NCBI GenBank assembly: GCA_010672785.1 | Contig: JAAHFX010000009.1 | Location: 446,448-510,447 of the forward strand | Origin: Sphaerospermopsis sp. SIO1G1 | Lineage (GTDB): Bacteria > Cyanobacteriota > Cyanobacteriia > Cyanobacteriales > Nostocaceae | Reading direction: 5' to 3' | DNA: 64,000 nt | Shown here: positions 34,936 through 44,715 of the stretch, piece after piece | Layout: each line of letters starts with the position of its first letter | Position numbering within the stretch: the stretch's first letter is position 1 | Program-made: the position numbers and the translations under genes | The notes under the pieces: generated by a model | What the model saw: the letters and a program-made list of their open reading frames with translations, nothing else | The model's database searches: none | Told to the model about the DNA's origin: nothing

Positions 34936-36021
34936 ATGCAACGTCGTCAAAAAATGATTTGGTTAGGTGCGATCGCCCTAGCAGTTATAGTTTTAATGAG
35001 TATATTTGTTGCTCCTAGCACTAAAATTAACGTTGGTTCTACTTATAATCGCGCCCCTGATGGTTATGGTGCATGGTATGCTTTTATGCAGGCGCAAGGA
35101 GCAAATATTCAACGTTGGCAAAAACCATTTAGTGAAATTACCACAGAAACTGAGCCATTAACTTTATTACAGGTTAATAGTCAATTAGTGGCACCAAGCA
35201 TATATCCAGTATATAGGGAATGGGTAAAAAAAGGTAATACACTAGTAGTTTTGGGAGTTAAACGGCCAACCACAGCAGCAGAATTTAGTAGCAATCAAAA
35301 ATCAGAATTTGGAGATATTAAAATTGATACTACTCGCAGACATCAAACTTCAAAATCACAACAAAATCAATTAGGAGATGATTTTGGTGCTGTAATTTGG
35401 GAACAAAAATATGGTAAAGGAAAATTTATCTTTGCTTCTACATCCTATTTAGCTGCAAATGCTTATCAAGGAGAAGCCAACTTTATTTATCTAGCGGAAT
35501 TGGTAAACCAAAATAAACAAAAAATTCTTGTAGATGAATATATTCACGGTTATAAAGATCCAGAAGTCATGGAAAAGGAGGGCGAAGGAAACTTCTTTAA
35601 CTACCTGTCAAAAACTCCAATCATGCTCATATTTACACAAATGATTGTCCTATTATTAGTGCTAATTTGGGCAGAAAATCAACGTTTTGGTAAACCTATA
35701 ATCGTAAAAACACCAGAAGTAGATAATAGTCAAGCATATATTCAAGCATTAGCAGGAGTTTTACAAAAAGCCAAATCTAGCGATTTTGTGTTAGAAATGA
35801 TTGGCAAAGAAGAAAGAAGCAATCTACAAGCTAAATTAGGATTGAGTCAAAACCCACTCAAAGATGAAACTTTACTCAAAATGTGGCAAGAAAAAACCAG
35901 TGGTAATTTAGCAGATTTGGAAGCAGTTCTGAAAACACAACTGAAAAAAAATCGTATCCCTGAAAAAGAATTGTTTGACTGGTTAGTTAAGTGGCACAAA
36001 ATCCGTAAAAATAATCTTTAA
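34936..36021 (+). CDS. DUF4350-domain membrane protein
   Basis: 361 residues with an N-terminal membrane helix (MIWLGAIALAVIVLMSIFVA), a long extracytoplasmic region and a second helix near 235-258 (TPIMLIFTQMIVLLLVLIWAE). The DUF4350 core has the pattern DGYGAWYAFMQAQG, followed by a P-loop-free alpha/beta fold like that of GATase-type domains (TLVVLGVK, KFIFAST). The C-terminal tail is cytoplasmic and helical. Second gene of the DUF4129/DUF4350/MoxR/DUF58 cluster. Function unknown; no catalytic residues are evident. Confidence 0.78.
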   Translation: MQRRQKMIWLGAIALAVIVLMSIFVAPSTKINVGSTYNRAPDGYGAWYAFMQAQGANIQRWQKPFSEITTETEPLTLLQVNSQLVAPSIYPVYREWVKKGNTLVVLGVKRPTTAAEFSSNQKSEFGDIKIDTTRRHQTSKSQQNQLGDDFGAVIWEQKYGKGKFIFASTSYLAANAYQGEANFIYLAELVNQNKQKILVDEYIHGYKDPEVMEKEGEGNFFNYLSKTPIMLIFTQMIVLLLVLIWAENQRFGKPIIVKTPEVDNSQAYIQALAGVLQKAKSSDFVLEMIGKEERSNLQAKLGLSQNPLKDETLLKMWQEKTSGNLADLEAVLKTQLKKNRIPEKELFDWLVKWHKIRKNNL

Positions 36022-36300
36022 GGGGTAACAGGAAAGGGGCAAGAATGAATAGAAAAAGCTAAGTTTTAAAAACTAGGACTTACCCAGAAGTTACGGAATA
36101 ATGAACCACGAAGAACACGAAGGAAAGGAAGATAAGAGGTTTTAAGAGATATTTTGTGTAATTCCTAAAAACATGAGATAGAAATAATGATACTGTTGGA
36201 TTGAACTTAAAAATCAAAACCAAATTTTCTTATCTGTTAACTTTTCTCTATTACCCCTTTTTTGTAAATTCTCTGATAATCTACTACAAAATTAAACAAC

Positions 36301-37251
36301 ATGAGTGTAACAAATTCTGTATTACTTAAACTAGGAAAAAAAATCAACCAAATAGTTGTTGGACAATCCCCAACAGTTAAACAGTTATTGATAGGATTAT
36401 TATCAGGAGGACATATAATTTTAGAAGGTGTTCCTGGTACTGGTAAAACCCTTTTAGTTAAGGTTATTGCTCAGTTAATTAAAGCTGATTTTCACAGGGT
36501 ACAACTGACACCAGATGTTTTACCATCTGATATTACAGGGACAAATATTTTTGATCTAAATAGCAGGGATTTCTTATTAAAAAAAGGCCCAGTATTTACA
36601 GAAATTTTACTTGCAGATGAAATTAACCGCACACCACCAAAAACCCAAGCAGCACTCCTAGAAGCAATGGAAGAAATGCAGGTGACATTGGATGGTGAAA
36701 GTTTAGCATTACCGGATTTATTTTGGGTAGTTGCCACTCAAAATCCCTTAGAATTTGAAGGTACTTATCCTCTACCGGAAGCACAATTAGATCGGTTTTT
36801 ATTTAAGTTAGTAATAAACTATCCAGAACGAGCAGCGGAAAAACAAATGCTACTCAATCGTCAAGCAGGTTTTGCAGCAAAAAGATTGGATTTGGCCAAA
36901 ATAGAACCAATTACTACTGTAGGGGAAATTTTACAAGCAAGACAAGCAGTTAAACAAGTTCAAGTATCAGAAGAAATAGTTGATTATTTATTAGAATTGG
37001 TGAGAAAAACTCGTGAGTCTTCTGACTTAGCTTTAGGTGCATCTCCCCGTTCATCTGGTGCTTGGTTACAAACTTCTCAAGCATCTGCTTGGTTATCTGG
37101 TAGAGATTTTGTGACTCCTGATGATGTGAAAGCTGTTGCTTTTCCATTGTTGCGTCATCGTTTACTTTTAAAACCAGAAGCGATGTTAGATGGTTTGCAA
37201 ATAGATTCTGTTATATCTGCGGTAATTGCTCAAGTTCCTGTTCCTAGATAA
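36301..37251 (+). CDS. MoxR-family AAA+ ATPase
   Basis: 316 residues. Walker A is in EGVPGTGKTLLVK, Walker B in LLADEINRTPPKTQAALLEAMEE, sensor 1 in WVVATQNP, with the MoxR-typical FEGTYPLPEAQLDRF and the C-terminal LRHRLLLKPEA. MoxR proteins are chaperone-like ATPases that mature partner complexes, usually with a DUF58 protein, which follows here. Its upstream gap (36022-36300) holds half of a type A repeat end and no other gene. A cytosolic protein acting at the membrane is expected. Confidence 0.92.
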   Translation: MSVTNSVLLKLGKKINQIVVGQSPTVKQLLIGLLSGGHIILEGVPGTGKTLLVKVIAQLIKADFHRVQLTPDVLPSDITGTNIFDLNSRDFLLKKGPVFTEILLADEINRTPPKTQAALLEAMEEMQVTLDGESLALPDLFWVVATQNPLEFEGTYPLPEAQLDRFLFKLVINYPERAAEKQMLLNRQAGFAAKRLDLAKIEPITTVGEILQARQAVKQVQVSEEIVDYLLELVRKTRESSDLALGASPRSSGAWLQTSQASAWLSGRDFVTPDDVKAVAFPLLRHRLLLKPEAMLDGLQIDSVISAVIAQVPVPR

Positions 37252-37380
37252 TTGATCATTAATATTAGTTGGTTCTAGGGTACTTGTGATCTTAAATTAG
37301 CAGTCGGTAATAGATAGGTAAAAGGGCAATTTTTTGCATATTAGGTACTGAAGAAACTATTAGTTTTTGAGTTGATAATT

Positions 37381-38700
37381 ATGATTCCATCACAAAAAAC
37401 TTACTTGATATTAATATTGGTGTTGTTAATAGCCCCGATTTTATCTAATGTGTTAGGTGTGTATCAAACAATCATGATTACTTTGTTGTTTGATGTTGTA
37501 GTTTTAGGATTAGTAATAATTGATGGTTGGGGAGTAAGAAGCAATCGAGTCAAGATAGATCGGGAGTTACCTTTACGGTTATCAATTGGCCGTGATAATC
37601 CAGTTTTGTTAAAGGTAAAAGCTGAAAATATCAACTCAGTTATCAAAATTATTGACTATCATCCCACAGATTTTGAAACTTCTCAATCTGTTCTTGATGC
37701 TAATTTGTTAGCTCATGAAAATCAGGAATTAACTTATACAGTTAAACCCCATCAACGGGGAGAATTTGCTTGGGGAAATATACAAGTTAGACAGTTAGGA
37801 AAATGGGGTTTAGGATGGCATAATTGGCAAATATCGCAAAGTACCAAAGTGAAGGTATATCCTGATTTAATCGGTTTGCGATCGCTATCCATTCGTTTGA
37901 CACTACAATCATCTGGTTCTATTCGCAAAATCCGACAGATGGGAATAGGGACAGAATTTGCAGAACTACGAAACTATCGTTCAGGTGATGATTTACGATT
38001 TGTGGACTGGAAAGCTACCGCCAGACGTAGTTACGCTAATATGGGCCCTTTGGTGAGGGTTTTAGAACCAGAACAGGAGCAAACTCTCTTGATTTTATTG
38101 GATCGTGGTCGTTTGATGACTGCCAGAGTTCAGGGTTTACAAAGATTTGATTGGGGTTTAAATACCACATTATCCCTAGCATTAGCGGGTTTACATCGTG
38201 GCGATCGCGTTGGTGTTGGGGTGTTTGACCGACAAATACATTCCTGGATACCTCCAGAACGAGGACAAAATCATCTTAATCGGTTAATTGATAGACTTAC
38301 ACCGATTGAACCTGTATTATTAGAGTCTGATTATTTAGGTGCGGTAACTCATGTTGTTCAACAGCAAACCCGCAGGGCTTTAGTAGTAGTAATTACAGAT
38401 TTAGTTGATATAACTGCTTCTTCAGAATTATTAGCAGCTTTATCCAAATTAGCACCTCGTTATTTACCTTTTTCTGTAACTTTGCGTGATCCACAAATTG
38501 ATCAAATAGCACATACTTTTACAGAAGATATTACTAACGCCTATACTCGTGCAGTTTCCTTAGATTTATTAGCACAAAGACAGGTTGCTTTTGCCCAATT
38601 AAAACAGCGGGGTGTTTTAGTTTTGGATGCACCGGCAAACCAAATTTCTGATCAGTTGGTTGAGCAATATTTACAACTTAAAGCTAGAAATCAATTGTAA
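37381..38700 (+). CDS. DUF58-domain protein, MoxR partner
   Basis: 439 residues from the ATG at 37381; the longer frame begins only with a TTG at 37372. Two hydrophobic segments at the N-terminus (LILILVLLIAPILSNVLG and MITLLFDVVVLGLVIIDGW) anchor it in the membrane. The DUF58 hallmark FAELRNYRSGDDLRFVDWKATAR lies at about 200, followed by a von Willebrand A-like region (LLILLDRG and LVVVITDLVD). It belongs with the preceding MoxR gene, 130 bp away. Confidence 0.88.
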   Translation: MIPSQKTYLILILVLLIAPILSNVLGVYQTIMITLLFDVVVLGLVIIDGWGVRSNRVKIDRELPLRLSIGRDNPVLLKVKAENINSVIKIIDYHPTDFETSQSVLDANLLAHENQELTYTVKPHQRGEFAWGNIQVRQLGKWGLGWHNWQISQSTKVKVYPDLIGLRSLSIRLTLQSSGSIRKIRQMGIGTEFAELRNYRSGDDLRFVDWKATARRSYANMGPLVRVLEPEQEQTLLILLDRGRLMTARVQGLQRFDWGLNTTLSLALAGLHRGDRVGVGVFDRQIHSWIPPERGQNHLNRLIDRLTPIEPVLLESDYLGAVTHVVQQQTRRALVVVITDLVDITASSELLAALSKLAPRYLPFSVTLRDPQIDQIAHTFTEDITNAYTRAVSLDLLAQRQVAFAQLKQRGVLVLDAPANQISDQLVEQYLQLKARNQL

Positions 38701-39056
38701 GTAGTGGTGCAAAATAATTTTCATATTTAGGAGAGGGAATAGGGAACAGGGAACAGGAATTTTTATTTCCAAAATATCCCATGAATTTTGCTTAGGTACT
38801 TATTAATTCTGTATCAATAATGTGGCAAATTTTCAATGAAATTTGTTGGAGAATTAACCGCAGAGGCGCAGAGTTCGCAGAGGTGGAAAATGCAAGTTAC
38901 AGCAGATTTAATCTTGGTGAGGTACACCAGTGACGGGCTGTCCGGCCCATCCCACAAAAGTTTAATTTTTGAAACTGTACCTGATTAACCTCGAATTTGC
39001 TGTATATATCAAATGCGGTTGTGAAAACCAAGTGTGGAGTATGGCAATCGGATTTT
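38701..39056. other. Non-coding gap with heptads and repeat B
   Basis: GGGAACA heptads at 38737-38758, a CGCAGAGG unit, then a diverged copy of repeat B at 38898-39005 (GAGGTACACCAGTGACGGGC ... GTACCTGATT ... TTTGCTGTA). No gene supported. Confidence 0.55.
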
Positions 39057-39608
39057 TTATGAATCCATTAATTTTAAATATTGAACAGGTACATGATTCA
39101 CTAACCATACACCATTATCTGCACAATAGAAAATATAACCATCCTTCGACATTTCTCCAGTATTCACAAGAAAAACTACAGGTTTTCCATGTCTTTTACC
39201 TACTTTTTTTGCTGTTGTCACATCGGTTGATAAATGCACATGATGACGAGACATTTTAGAAATTCCAGTTTGGAGAATTGATTTTACAGAACTTCTCCCA
39301 GTAGCATGATAAAGTTTATCTGGAGGTACAATAGGTTGTAGCTGTAAATCAATTTCTACACTATGTCCTTGGTTAGCACGAATCAAACTAAAGGTTTCAT
39401 CAAAGCTAAAACGTTTTTTATCATTAGTACTTACAACTTCTTTTAATTCTTCTAGAGTAATAGTAAATTTATTCTTAGCACAAGCTATTAATAATTCATT
39501 CACAGATACCCAGCCACCAGGAGATAATTTTAAGCCAATTTTTTCTGGTGTATGACGTAAATGTTTACTCAGGTATTTACTAATTTTAGTTAAGCGAGAA
39601 TTATTCAT
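39057..39608 (-). CDS. kptA: RNA 2'-phosphotransferase (Tpt1/KptA family)
   Basis: 183 residues. The N-terminal winged-helix part has KISKYLSKHLRHTPEKIGLKL and GGWVSVNELL; the C-terminal ART-like part has YHATGRSSVKSIL, GISKMSRHHVHLS and VFLVNT. The enzyme removes an internal 2'-phosphate from RNA with NAD+, forming ADP-ribose 1'',2''-cyclic phosphate. Bacteria have no tRNA splicing that needs it, so its role here is probably RNA repair or ADP-ribose chemistry. The gene is flanked on both sides by repeat B in the same orientation, which may mark it as an acquired cassette. Confidence 0.92.
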   Translation of the reverse strand: MNNSRLTKISKYLSKHLRHTPEKIGLKLSPGGWVSVNELLIACAKNKFTITLEELKEVVSTNDKKRFSFDETFSLIRANQGHSVEIDLQLQPIVPPDKLYHATGRSSVKSILQTGISKMSRHHVHLSTDVTTAKKVGKRHGKPVVFLVNTGEMSKDGYIFYCADNGVWLVNHVPVQYLKLMDS

Positions 39609-39620
39609 CTTTTATCAAAT

Positions 39621-39727
39621 ACAGCACTTTCCGCTGTTTTGAGGTACATTCTTGGCGGGCAAGATGCCCATCCCACAAGAGTTCCATGATTATAATTTGT
39701 ACCTCATAGCAAAGAAATCTGCTGTAA
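39621..39727. repeat. Repeat B, intact copy upstream of kptA
   Basis: 107 bp nearly identical to 32801-32909; the central stem reads GGCGGGCAAGATGCCC. Confidence 0.75.
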
Positions 39728-39743
39728 ATTATATAATTTGAGG

Positions 39744-40250
39744 TTATATTTCTGATACTTTTTTTGGTAAATACTTAGCTAAGATATTTTTGATTTCATC
39801 AACCTGAATAGGTTTAGGCACAAAATCACTCATCCCTGCTTCTAAACACAATTTCCTATCTTTTTCTTCCTGACTAGCTGTCATCCCAATAATTATAGGT
39901 CGTTGTTCAGGTGGCCAAAGTTTACAAATCTGATGAGTGGCTTCTAAACCATCCATTTCTGGCATTTGTACGTCCATAAATACTAAATCATAAGATTGCT
40001 TCTGCAATGCTAATATTACTTCTCTACCATTACTAACAACCTCAGTACTATAGCCTAATTTTTCTAAAATACGTAAAGCAATTTTTTGATTAACCAGGTT
40101 ATCTTCTGCTAGGATAATTTTGGTTGGTGATGAATCTTGTTTCAAGTAAAAATTCCTTGTATCTACAGGATTAATGGTATTGCAACTTGGATCATGCTGT
40201 GCATAAATATATTCTAACTGCAAAAACTCTGCAATTTTAGCAAAAATCAT
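39744..40250 (-). CDS. Response-regulator receiver protein, probably the remnant of a hybrid kinase
   Basis: 168 residues; a receiver domain fills residues 45-165. The acidic pair is in IILAEDNLVNQK, the phosphorylated Asp in DLVFMDVQMPEMDG, the Thr in IIGMTAS, and the Lys in VPKPI. The DNLVNQK and MDVQMPEMDG forms are typical of receivers at the C-terminus of hybrid histidine kinases. The first 40 residues are not a domain, and the gene has no output domain, so I suspect a fragment of a larger kinase, though a stand-alone receiver would also look like this. Confidence 0.75.
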   Translation of the reverse strand: MIFAKIAEFLQLEYIYAQHDPSCNTINPVDTRNFYLKQDSSPTKIILAEDNLVNQKIALRILEKLGYSTEVVSNGREVILALQKQSYDLVFMDVQMPEMDGLEATHQICKLWPPEQRPIIIGMTASQEEKDRKLCLEAGMSDFVPKPIQVDEIKNILAKYLPKKVSEI

Positions 40251-40446
40251 TTTTGCTTCTACTAGTTTTCTTATATCAGTTATCAGTTATCAATACCTCT
40301 AGCTGAAACAAGAGACTGGAAAGTCGGTGATATCTGGAAATATACTGATAAATATATCTAAATGTAATAGACATAAGTGCGTTGTAGTCAAGCCCAACGC
40401 ACTCAGGTGTAAATATTCAAAATCAGTAATTTTATGGTTGATAAAT

Positions 40447-42474
40447 TCAAACGGTAATGACTATACCATTACTTTCATTACCCAACCTATCCACTGCACA
40501 AACGGCATATTTTCCATTAGGAACTGTTGCAAACGTAGTACCCGCAGATAAAATTCTTTGAATGATCCATTGACCTTGATCTTGACGATAAAGTGTCCAA
40601 GAACGAACAGGTTGATCATCTCCTGGTTGCCAATTTAATTTACCATTTTCATATTTAATTTCTTTGGGTGGAGGTGGAGGTGTTTGGCTTTGCCAAGACA
40701 TAGTAGGTATGATTGCTGGACGGGCATAATAAGATTGTTGAAATTGGTCGGCAATACCTTGGCGATTCTCTCGAATAGAGTTCATACTAAAGAAGATATT
40801 ACCTAAAGAAAACTTTTCCGATAAATTACGAGAAATGATAATTTGTTTACCAATTTCTGTATTTTTCCAGGCTTTACCATCTAAACGATAAATATTGTTG
40901 CCGGTGTAAATGTGTCGCTGTTTAGTATTTATTTGTGTCCACCATTTGAGTAAGGCTTCATAACTTTGCCGAACTTGATCTGTCCGCCAATAAAGTTGTG
41001 GTGCTAGATAATCTACCCAACCTTCTTGTAACCATTTTTTGGCATCAGCATAAAGAACATTATAAGCATCTAAACCTACAATTCCTGGTGGTTGTCCAGG
41101 ACGATAAATCCCAAAGGGACTAATACCAAATTTAACGTAGGATTTGGTTTTTTTAATACCTTGGGATAAACGTAATACCATTTGATTCACATTATCCCTA
41201 CGCCAATTTTCTAAACTAAGTGTACCGCCATTAGCTCTATAGGCTGCATAGGTGTTACTATCAGGAAAATCTTTTCCAGAGATAGGATAGGGATAAAAAT
41301 AGTCATCTAAATGAATGCCGTCTATGTCATATCTTTTAACAACATCCATGATCACATTATAAGCTCGATCTTGAACTATTTTTGATCCTGGATCCATCCA
41401 TAATTGATTACCCCATTGATAAACAACTTCAGGATTAGTTTTAGCGATATGGGGACTAACATTAAAACCACTTTTAGTTGTAGTTTTAGCGCGGTAAGGA
41501 TTGAACCAAGCGTGAACTTCAATATTACGAATATGACATTGATAAATGGCAAATTCTAAGGGATCATAAAATGGTGATGGTGCTTGACCTTGAGTTCCTG
41601 TAATCCAAGCACTCCAAGGTTCTAATTCGGAAGCATATACAGCATCTCCTTCTGGTCTAACTTGTAAGATTAAAGCGTTAAAATTTAAAGACTGTAATTG
41701 TTTGATAATTGCCAACAATTCGGCTTGTTGTTTTTCAACACTTAAACCTGATTCTGATGGCCAATCACTATTCCAAACTGTAGTTAACCAAGCACCACGA
41801 AATTCACGGGTGTGACTAACTTTAACAGTATTTATAGTAGGTTGATTGGGAGTTTCTGCTACTACATCTGGGGGTACAACCAAATAATTGGAAGCGATTT
41901 TTTCGGCTTTACCTTGATACACCAATGCTTGATATACCATCACTGCTATATCTGCACGGGTAGTAGCCATTTTTGGGTTTAATAATTTAGGATTTGGATG
42001 ACTAGCTACCCAACCTAAACGAGTTGCGATCGCCACTTGATTAATTGCATATTTAGGAACTGCCAGGCCATCTCGATAAACTTGTGATAAACTACCTGCT
42101 AAATCGGCTTTAACTGTATTTGCAATTTCCAAACCGTTAATCATTGCCACTAACACATCACCCCTAGCAATTCTGTCATTAGGGCGAAAAGTTTGATCAG
42201 GATAACCAACTATAAAACCAGTTTCATAAGCTTTTTGAATGGCATTTTTTGCCCAATGAGTATCAGGAACATCTTTAAAAGGTACATATTCCCTAATCTT
42301 GGGCATGGTTAAAACTGCGCCAATGATAGCTGCAAATTCGGCACGAGTCACAGAATTATTAGGGCGAAAAGTACCATTGGGATAACCATTGAGAATTCGA
42401 CGTTGGGCTAAGGCTTGGATAAATAAACGCGCCCAATGATTTTGGATATCTGGAAAATTGGGAGTAGACACCAT
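40447..42474 (-). CDS. SLH-domain family-10-like glycoside hydrolase
   Basis: 675 residues from the ATG at 42474; another in-frame ATG at 42498 adds eight residues directly after a stop. Three S-layer homology repeats (FPDIQNHWARLFIQAL, FKDVPDTHWAKNAIQ, YAINQVAIATRLGW) fill residues 5-190. A GHL10-type hydrolase follows (FRGAWLTTVWNSDWPS, ILQVRPEGDAVY, DIDGIHLDDYFYPYP, YLAPQLYWR). After a short PPPPP linker comes a C-terminal fibronectin-III-like domain. SLH domains bind the cell wall, so the protein should be exported, yet no signal peptide is visible at either start. The substrate is probably a cell-wall or sheath glycan. Confidence 0.88.
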   Translation of the reverse strand: MVSTPNFPDIQNHWARLFIQALAQRRILNGYPNGTFRPNNSVTRAEFAAIIGAVLTMPKIREYVPFKDVPDTHWAKNAIQKAYETGFIVGYPDQTFRPNDRIARGDVLVAMINGLEIANTVKADLAGSLSQVYRDGLAVPKYAINQVAIATRLGWVASHPNPKLLNPKMATTRADIAVMVYQALVYQGKAEKIASNYLVVPPDVVAETPNQPTINTVKVSHTREFRGAWLTTVWNSDWPSESGLSVEKQQAELLAIIKQLQSLNFNALILQVRPEGDAVYASELEPWSAWITGTQGQAPSPFYDPLEFAIYQCHIRNIEVHAWFNPYRAKTTTKSGFNVSPHIAKTNPEVVYQWGNQLWMDPGSKIVQDRAYNVIMDVVKRYDIDGIHLDDYFYPYPISGKDFPDSNTYAAYRANGGTLSLENWRRDNVNQMVLRLSQGIKKTKSYVKFGISPFGIYRPGQPPGIVGLDAYNVLYADAKKWLQEGWVDYLAPQLYWRTDQVRQSYEALLKWWTQINTKQRHIYTGNNIYRLDGKAWKNTEIGKQIIISRNLSEKFSLGNIFFSMNSIRENRQGIADQFQQSYYARPAIIPTMSWQSQTPPPPPKEIKYENGKLNWQPGDDQPVRSWTLYRQDQGQWIIQRILSAGTTFATVPNGKYAVCAVDRLGNESNGIVITV

Positions 42475-42644
42475 TGTTGTTTGTCGAGAGATTAACATCT
42501 ACTGTTAATTTAACAAATTGTCTTCAAATTCCCGACTTATTGTTTGAGATTGATAGTAAATTATTATCTAATGTCAGATGTTGGGGATCAAATATTTCCA
42601 GAAAAGTTTATGATTGAGGGTTGTGGTCATTATTTTTCAAAACT

Positions 42645-43625
42645 ATGCAACTTAATCAAAATATATCTTTACCTACAATGGGATGTGGTACATGGGCTTG
42701 GGGAAATCAACTCTTGTGGGGATACAATGAAGGTATGGATGAACAATTACAGCAGGTATTTAATCTTTGTGTAAATAATGGAGTTACTCTTTTTGATACT
42801 GGAGATTCCTATGGTACAGGTAGATTAAATGGACGCAGTGAGTCTTTATTAGGAAAGTTTAGTCAAGAATATCAAGGCACAAATCAAAACAACATTTGTA
42901 TCGCTACAAAATTAGCTGCTTATCCTTGGCGGTGGACAAGAAAATCAATTATTTCTGCTTGTAATGCTTCGGCTAAAAGATTAGGAAAAAATGTGGATTT
43001 GGTGCAAATGCACTGGTCAACTGCTAATTATGCACCTTGGCAAGAAGTAGGTTTATTAGATGGTTTAGGTGATTTATATGAGCAAGGTTTAGTTAAAGGG
43101 GTAGGTTTGTCAAATTACGGCACGAAAAGATTATTATGGGTGCATAAAAGATTTCAGGAAAGAGGTATTCCTATTAAAACTTTACAGGTGCAATATTCAC
43201 TTTTATCAACCTATCCAGTGACGGATTTAGGATTAAAAGAAGTTTGTGATGAGTTAGGAATTAAATTAATTGCTTATAGTCCTTTAGCTTTGGGTTTATT
43301 AACCGGGAAGTTTGAAAAAAATGGGAACTTTCCTAAAGGGGTAAGAGGGTTTTTGTTTAAACAAATTTTACCAGGAATACAGGGAGTTTTAGGAACATTA
43401 AAAGAAATAGCAGAACAGAGAAATAAAACCATGTCTCAAGTTGCTATTAACTGGTGTATTTGTAAAGGTGCAATTCCCATTCCTGGAGCGAAGAATTTGG
43501 AACAAGCACAGCAAAATATTGGAGCTTTGGGTTGGTTTTTAAGTGATGGGGAAGTGGTAGAATTAGATCGAGCGGCTGCTAATTCGGAGAAGAAAATGGT
43601 ACAAAATATATTTCAGACGAGGTGA
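42645..43625 (+). CDS. Aldo/keto reductase
   Basis: 326 residues from the ATG at 42645; an earlier frame start at 42621 lacks supporting sequence. The catalytic set is Asp and Tyr in FDTGDSYGTG, Lys in IATKLAAYPW and His in VQMHWS. The NADPH site is in IPIPGAKNLEQAQQN near the C-terminus, and GVGLSNYG is the mid-barrel motif. It reduces aldehydes or ketones with NADPH; the substrate is unknown. Divergent from the SLH hydrolase, about 170 bp away. Confidence 0.93.
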   Translation: MQLNQNISLPTMGCGTWAWGNQLLWGYNEGMDEQLQQVFNLCVNNGVTLFDTGDSYGTGRLNGRSESLLGKFSQEYQGTNQNNICIATKLAAYPWRWTRKSIISACNASAKRLGKNVDLVQMHWSTANYAPWQEVGLLDGLGDLYEQGLVKGVGLSNYGTKRLLWVHKRFQERGIPIKTLQVQYSLLSTYPVTDLGLKEVCDELGIKLIAYSPLALGLLTGKFEKNGNFPKGVRGFLFKQILPGIQGVLGTLKEIAEQRNKTMSQVAINWCICKGAIPIPGAKNLEQAQQNIGALGWFLSDGEVVELDRAAANSEKKMVQNIFQTR

Positions 43626-43679
43626 TCTAATTTTTTCTAGATTCATCTTTGGTTTGAATTAAATATTGGCTGAGATTAT

Positions 43680-43952
43680 TTAATAATTGTTGGTGTCTTG
43701 TTGGGTAAATTTTGCTTCAGGATTATATTCTTTGATTGATTCTAAGCTATATTCTGGTTCATCGTCTCCATAACATTCATTTAAGTTATTAAAACAAAAA
43801 TTTTCCCAATCTTCTGTTTCTTCTGTAATTTGTGATTTAGGTAAATACTTAGACTTTTTTTGTTTAACTGATCGGATAATATTCAGTGTTTCTATAAGTT
43901 CTATTTCTGACATTGAATTAATTTCTTGTAGAAGTAATTTTTTGGTTGTCAT
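43680..43952 (-). CDS. Small hypothetical protein downstream of Uma2
   Basis: 90 residues from the ATG at 43952, where a strong GAGGAGGA ribosome-binding site lies 8 bases before the ATG. A longer frame start at 43970 would place that site inside the coding region. The chain begins with a helix (KKLLLQEINSMSEIELIETLNIIRSVK), as in small antitoxin-like helical proteins, and continues into an acidic C-terminus. It follows the Uma2 gene by about 50 bp in the same direction. A toxin-antitoxin role is a guess. No family named. Confidence 0.6.
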   Translation of the reverse strand: MTTKKLLLQEINSMSEIELIETLNIIRSVKQKKSKYLPKSQITEETEDWENFCFNNLNECYGDDEPEYSLESIKEYNPEAKFTQQDTNNY

Positions 43953-44005
43953 AATTTGTATCCTCCTCAATTATCAGGAACTTCCATCTATGTTAACAAT
44001 TACTC

Positions 44006-44560
44006 TCACATCCCCAATAACTTATTCACAGAAATATCAACATCAGGAAAAGCTAAAGAGCGAATTTCACCATTTTTAAAAACTTCCTGACTTTGATAAC
44101 CTGTATCAGTAGGAACTCGAAAAACAATCAATTCCATAGTTCGCAAATTAATGATCCAATATTCCGGTATTCCTGCTGCTGCATACACCTTATTTTTAAT
44201 TTCTAAATCTTTATTTAAACTGGAATAAGAATATTCAATTACCCAAAAGATATTTTCTGGATAAGGATGATGTTTTTGGTAATCTTTTCCTAAACGTTGA
44301 ACAATAGAAATATCTGGTTCTGGTTCTGAGTTAGTTTCTGGAATAGTAATTGGTTTAGCTTGACGAACTTTTGCGTTTTCACCTAATAAATAAATTAAAT
44401 ATTCCCCTGCTTCATCGCTAGAATAAGCATGATATTCTCCCTCTGGGGACATTTCTACAATTTCTCCATTAATTAATTCAACATGACGATCTGTTAAAAT
44501 TCCAGTAGTAATGATCTGATGATAATCTTCAATATTCCATTTTACAGTGGTCAGAGTCAT
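44006..44560 (-). CDS. Uma2-family putative endonuclease
   Basis: 184 residues with the PD-(D/E)XK core of Uma2: EPDISIVQRL (Asp), FWVIEYSYSS (Glu) and NKVYAAAGIPEYWIINLRTMEL downstream. The N-terminus has VELINGEIVEMSPEGEYHA, the usual substrate-side strand pair. Family members are abundant in cyanobacteria and have no established role. The start has no strong ribosome-binding site. A second, internally deleted copy is at 45601-45854. Confidence 0.88.
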   Translation of the reverse strand: MTLTTVKWNIEDYHQIITTGILTDRHVELINGEIVEMSPEGEYHAYSSDEAGEYLIYLLGENAKVRQAKPITIPETNSEPEPDISIVQRLGKDYQKHHPYPENIFWVIEYSYSSLNKDLEIKNKVYAAAGIPEYWIINLRTMELIVFRVPTDTGYQSQEVFKNGEIRSLAFPDVDISVNKLLGM

Positions 44561-44715
44561 ATATTTATTTCACCTGAAATCTTACTTTAACTATAGCAAT
44601 TTTATTGATATTTTGACAAGTTTTATGCTTTAGGAATATAATCATTCAATTGATGTTAGTTTTTAAAATTATTCGTTAAATCAATTTTTATAAATGAAGA
44701 TACAATTTATGAACT

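Noticed and set aside
39744..40250. Response regulator as partner of the GAF kinase at 29620
   Set aside because: The genes are 7 kb apart with unrelated genes between, and the receiver looks like the end of a hybrid kinase.
43680..44560. Uma2 plus small protein as a toxin-antitoxin pair
   Set aside because: Only proximity supports it; Uma2 genes are scattered widely and the small protein has no antitoxin motif.
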